In this document: one piece after another, positions 61,032 to 64,000 of the stretch
How positions within the stretch are numbered: position 1 is the first letter of the stretch
Layout: each line of letters opens with the position of its first letter
Assembly: GCA_004193555.1 (NCBI GenBank)
Contig: RPGP01000040.1
Coordinates: 563,127-627,126 of the forward strand
Direction: 5' to 3'
DNA: 64,000 nt
Source of the DNA: Desulfobacteraceae bacterium Eth-SRB1
GTDB lineage: Bacteria > Desulfobacterota > Desulfobacteria > Desulfobacterales > ETH-SRB1
The notes under the pieces: model-generated
Databases searched by the model: none
What the model was told of the DNA's origin: nothing
The model's input: only the letters and a program-made list of their open reading frames with translations
Position numbers and translations under genes: made by a program

Positions 61032-62621
61032 TTAATTTTTTGCTAAAACTTCAAGCGCTCTTTTAGCGGCATCCTGCTCGGCTGTCTTTTTACTTTTACC
61101 GGCACCCTCCACAATCAGTTCATAAGCCTTAAGCTGCACCCTGAATGTCTTGTCATGATCAGGGCCGTTTGTGCTTATGACCTTGTAAAGAGGCGCAATA
61201 TTATGCTTTTCCTGAACGAGCTCCTGTATCCGGCTTTTGTAATCATGATCAGCCGCAGGGGCTGAAACAAGCTGAAAAAGGAATGAGAAATGGGCGGTTA
61301 TAATTTTAAATGCCGCATCAAAACCGCCATCTAAATATACTGCGGCAATGACGGCCTCAAATGCATCAGCAAGAATCGAATTCTTTTCCCTGCCGTTTGT
61401 CTGAATTTCTCCCCTGCCTAATTTAATATATCGACCCAGATCGATTTTATGCGCAATAGCCGCAAGCTGAGATTCATTAACAAGGCCGGCGCGCATTCTG
61501 GACAGATCACCCTCCTTTAAATCCGGATAGCGCTGCATAAGGCTGTCTCCAACAACAAGGTTTAATACAGCATCCCCCAGAAACTCAAGGCGCTCGTTGT
61601 CACGCATGTCTTCGTGATTTTGTTCATTTACAAAGGAACTGTGCCTGAGAGCCTCTTCAAAGATATTGATATCCTTAAACTCATAACCAATCTTTCGTTC
61701 CAGTTCAGGAAGGTCCGTCTTTTCCGCCTCAACCTTTACCGGCTCAGGCATGACACAGTTTATCAATTTCTCATAAAGTTCATAGGGCACAAAAAGGTCT
61801 CCCTTGCCTGATCCCATATTAATATCCGGCTTTATTGAACCATGAAAGTCGCTTCCACCGGTTATCAACAACCCGTGCCTGTCTGCAATCTCAACATAAT
61901 GTGCGGTAAGCTCACGGGAGTGCTCAGGGTAATATACCTCCATCCCCATCAGCCCCATTTCCTTTAAAGTAATAATCAGCTCTTCGAATAAAACATCCTT
62001 TTCCAACTTCAAAAGAAACGGATGAGCCAGGACAGGAATGCCTCCTGCTCCAAGTATTATTTCAATCGCATCCTTGCAGTCGATACGGTATTTATCAACA
62101 TAGGCCGGCTTGCCTCCGGCAAGGTATTTGTCAAATGCTTCTTTAATAGATCCAACAAAACCTTTTTTCAGCATTATCTGCGCAATATTAGGTCTGCCAA
62201 GCTGCTTATCGCCAAACTCATCTATAAGATCACTAAAAGAAATATCCATCCCAAGTTTATTAAGTTTGTCAATAATCTTGGGATTCCGGCTTCTTCTCGC
62301 ATCCTGGAGCCGGCCAAGTGTTTGATTTAAAAACGGATCGTCAATTCTTATCGAATATCCTAACATATGGAAACTTCCGGAACAGGTAAAGGCTGGGGGT
62401 GGGGTAGCGCTTATTTCAACACCGGTTAAAAATTTAATGGAAGGTGGTATTCCATGGGCAATAGCCTCTCTTGAGCCCTCTATAGTATCATGATCTGTAA
62501 TGGATATGGCGCCAAGGTTAAGATTGCCGGCCAGGCTAAGAATTTCAGATGGAGAAAGTGTTCCGTCCGAAGCAGTCGAGTGAATGTGAAGATCAATCCT
62601 CACATGTTTATTATAAACCAA
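61032..62621 (-). CDS. rnc: PHP phosphoesterase fused to ribonuclease III
   Basis: 529 residues. Residues 8-285 are a PHP domain: RIDLHIHSTASDGTLSPSEI, ISITDHDTIEGSREA, GGIPVLAHPFLL and GGSDFHGSIKPD, of the RNase AM/nucleoside-bisphosphatase type (YciV-like). Residues 305-455 are RNase III (NERLEFLGDAVLNLVVGDSL, ILADAFEAVIAAVYLDGG) and 458-528 a dsRNA-binding domain (DYKSRIQELVQEK, GKSKKTAEQDAAKRALE). The fusion would join 5'-end trimming to double-strand cleavage. A GTG at residue 8 is an alternative start. It is followed by the Elp3-like gene 11 bp later. Confidence 0.85.
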   Translation of the reverse strand: MVYNKHVRIDLHIHSTASDGTLSPSEILSLAGNLNLGAISITDHDTIEGSREAIAHGIPPSIKFLTGVEISATPPPAFTCSGSFHMLGYSIRIDDPFLNQTLGRLQDARRSRNPKIIDKLNKLGMDISFSDLIDEFGDKQLGRPNIAQIMLKKGFVGSIKEAFDKYLAGGKPAYVDKYRIDCKDAIEIILGAGGIPVLAHPFLLKLEKDVLFEELIITLKEMGLMGMEVYYPEHSRELTAHYVEIADRHGLLITGGSDFHGSIKPDINMGSGKGDLFVPYELYEKLINCVMPEPVKVEAEKTDLPELERKIGYEFKDINIFEEALRHSSFVNEQNHEDMRDNERLEFLGDAVLNLVVGDSLMQRYPDLKEGDLSRMRAGLVNESQLAAIAHKIDLGRYIKLGRGEIQTNGREKNSILADAFEAVIAAVYLDGGFDAAFKIITAHFSFLFQLVSAPAADHDYKSRIQELVQEKHNIAPLYKVISTNGPDHDKTFRVQLKAYELIVEGAGKSKKTAEQDAAKRALEVLAKN

Positions 62622-62973
62622 GAGCTTTTTCTACAGCCTCCTCTTTTGTTTTACAATTAATACACTGGGTGGTAACCGGCCTGGCCTTCAGACGTTCGAT
62701 AGTTATATCCTCGCCACACTTATCACAAATTCCGAATGTGCCGTTATCAATACGCTCAAGCGCTTTTTTAATCTTTTTAATAAGTTTGTTTTCCCTGTCC
62801 CTTATTCGAAGCATAAAATTCCGGTCCGATTCAAGGGAGGCTCGATCCGTAGGATCCGGAAAATTCTCTTTAGGGGCGGTCATGCCTGAAACAGTATCAT
62901 CCGCATGAGATAGCAATTCTTTCAGCCGGTCTGTCAAAAGTTCTCTGAAATATTGAATGTCTTTCTTTTTCAT
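62611..62973 (-). CDS. DksA/TraR-type zinc finger protein
   Basis: About 120 residues. I start at the ATG seven bases after AAAAGG instead of the listed TTG. An N-terminal coiled coil (YFRELLTDRLKELLSHADDT, SDRNFMLRIRDRENKLIKKI) precedes a four-Cys zinc finger (GICDKCGEDITIERLKARPV, TQCINCK). DksA-like proteins bind RNA polymerase's secondary channel and change initiation. The stop overlaps the PHP-RNase III start by 11 bp. Confidence 0.88.
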   Translation of the reverse strand: MKKKDIQYFRELLTDRLKELLSHADDTVSGMTAPKENFPDPTDRASLESDRNFMLRIRDRENKLIKKIKKALERIDNGTFGICDKCGEDITIERLKARPVTTQCINCKTKEEAVEKALGL

Positions 62974-63203
62974 AATCAAACCTTTTAAAAAATAGTTATC
63001 TTTTTGAAAATAATAATTATTGCAAATATTTTATTCTATGTAAAGAAAAAATTGATGCCGTCGTAAAAAATCGAATTCATCATCAAAATCGCCTGAAAAT
63101 AAAAATTCTTTTGTCATCATGTAAAAATTATGAAATCATAAATGGATGCGTACAGAAGTGATACAACAAATCCGCAATCCAGGCCTCGACCATGGGAGAT
63201 GTT

Positions 63204-64000
63204 ATGAAAAGCAAAGTTTATTTTATTGATCTAAGAGCCGGTTATAAGGAAAATCTGCCAAAAAAAATCGCAAGGCTTTTTAAAACAGCCGGTATTTTAA
63301 AAATTATTAAAAAAAGAGACCTTGTCGCAGTCAAGCTCCATTTTGGAGAATTGGGCAATACAGCCTTTATCCGCCCTGTATATATTCGAAAAATAGTGGA
63401 AACCTTAAAAGAAATCGGCGCCATTCCATTTCTGACTGACAGCAATACCCTGTACGCCGGCACGCGAAGCGATTCTCCCCATCATCTAACAACCGCCATT
63501 TACAACGGCTTTGCCTATAGTGTGGTAAATGCACCTGTAATTATTGCAGACGGGTTAAGGGGACAAAGTGAAACCTGTGTGAATATAGACCAGAAGCATT
63601 TTAATAAGGTTTATATTGGTTCCGAGATTATTCATGCAGATTCATTATTATCAGCAGCCCATTTCAAGGGTCATGAGCTTACCGGCTTTGGAGGAACCAT
63701 AAAAAATATCGGCATGGGATGCGCTTCACGAAGGGGAAAGCTGTCCCAGCATTCAACCGTAGCGCCAAAAGTAAAAAGAAAAAAATGTGAGGGTTGCGGA
63801 GATTGCATTCCCCACTGCCCGCAACAGGCCATTTCTTTAATTAAAGAAAAAGCGGTTATTGACCCAAAAAAGTGTATAGGATGCGGAGAATGTATCATTA
63901 TTTGTCCCAACGGCGCAATACAGATCCAGTGGAACCAGGACATACCGGTTTTTATGGAAAATATGGTCGAATACACTATGGGTGTTCTAAAAAATAAGAA
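63204..64000 (+). CDS. DUF362 ferredoxin-type protein, partial (right edge)
   Basis: The gene runs off the window; 265 codons are visible and the ORF track lacks it. KVYFIDLRAGYKENLPKKIA, VKLHFGELGNTAFIRP and KGHELTGFGGTIKNIGMGCA are DUF362 signatures. Two [4Fe-4S] motifs follow (CEGCGDCIPHCPQ and CIGCGECIIICPN). I choose the ATG at 63204, with GGGAG five bases before, over the one at 63192. It is probably an iron-sulfur electron-transfer protein; the partner is unknown. Confidence 0.85.
   Translation, partial: MKSKVYFIDLRAGYKENLPKKIARLFKTAGILKIIKKRDLVAVKLHFGELGNTAFIRPVYIRKIVETLKEIGAIPFLTDSNTLYAGTRSDSPHHLTTAIYNGFAYSVVNAPVIIADGLRGQSETCVNIDQKHFNKVYIGSEIIHADSLLSAAHFKGHELTGFGGTIKNIGMGCASRRGKLSQHSTVAPKVKRKKCEGCGDCIPHCPQQAISLIKEKAVIDPKKCIGCGECIIICPNGAIQIQWNQDIPVFMENMVEYTMGVLKNK

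Overview
The window looks like a chromosomal piece of a Gram-negative bacterium. The support is a Wza-type outer-membrane export lipoprotein, a Wzc-type co-polymerase kinase, a Kdo-transferase-like enzyme, a DksA-type zinc finger and PBP1A. A TAXI-type TRAP transporter, many radical SAM enzymes, moderately AT-rich DNA and many dispersed intergenic repeats make a Desulfobacterota (former Deltaproteobacteria) host the best guess. That placement is inference, because there is no rRNA or other phylogenetic marker. I saw no tRNA, rRNA or CRISPR array.

Region 1 (1-41,800, minus strand) is a large surface-polysaccharide locus read right to left. It starts with wza, the wzc-type kinase and a Wzy/WaaL-like polymerase or ligase. 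It continues with nonulosonic-acid genes (a truncated neuA, neuB, a KdsC-like phosphatase and a NeuA-methyltransferase fusion), a GT30-like transferase, a GT39-like membrane transferase, a Wzx flippase, several GT4 and GT2 transferases and about nine methyltransferases. A radical SAM protein, a deacetylase-like protein, AsnB and a PHP protein lie near the far end. The product is probably a heavily methylated polysaccharide containing an ulosonic acid.

Two accessory patches interrupt this locus. At 7.1-15.2 kb there is an IS66 element nested in a broken IS4-like element, a decayed IS21 element, a HEPN/MNT pair, a toxin-antitoxin pair with a frameshifted toxin, and three copies of the same methyltransferase 3' end. 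At 31.9-36.3 kb there is an AAA ATPase between 21-bp direct repeats, a TumE-like pair, a VapC pair and three copies of a dispersed repeat.

Region 2 (42.2-53.5 kb) begins with an HD-GYP-like protein lacking its HD residues and an MsbA-like ABC exporter. It then holds a compact plus-strand operon that looks like a RiPP (modified peptide) pathway: PqqD, a radical SAM/SPASM maturase, a 55-residue Cys-containing precursor missing from the ORF track, an HPr-kinase-like protein, a PRMT-like methyltransferase with a possible PqqD-like tail, and an S26-type peptidase. A MazF pair and an NTP_transf_5 protein follow. This operon is the best candidate for an undescribed system. An ExeA-like ATPase and a Wzb-like phosphatase lie beyond it.

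Region 3 (53.7-64 kb) is mostly housekeeping: PBP1A, a TAXI TRAP transporter with a universal stress protein, an Elp3-like radical SAM protein, an unusual PHP-RNase III fusion, a DksA-like protein and a DUF362 ferredoxin that runs off the right edge.
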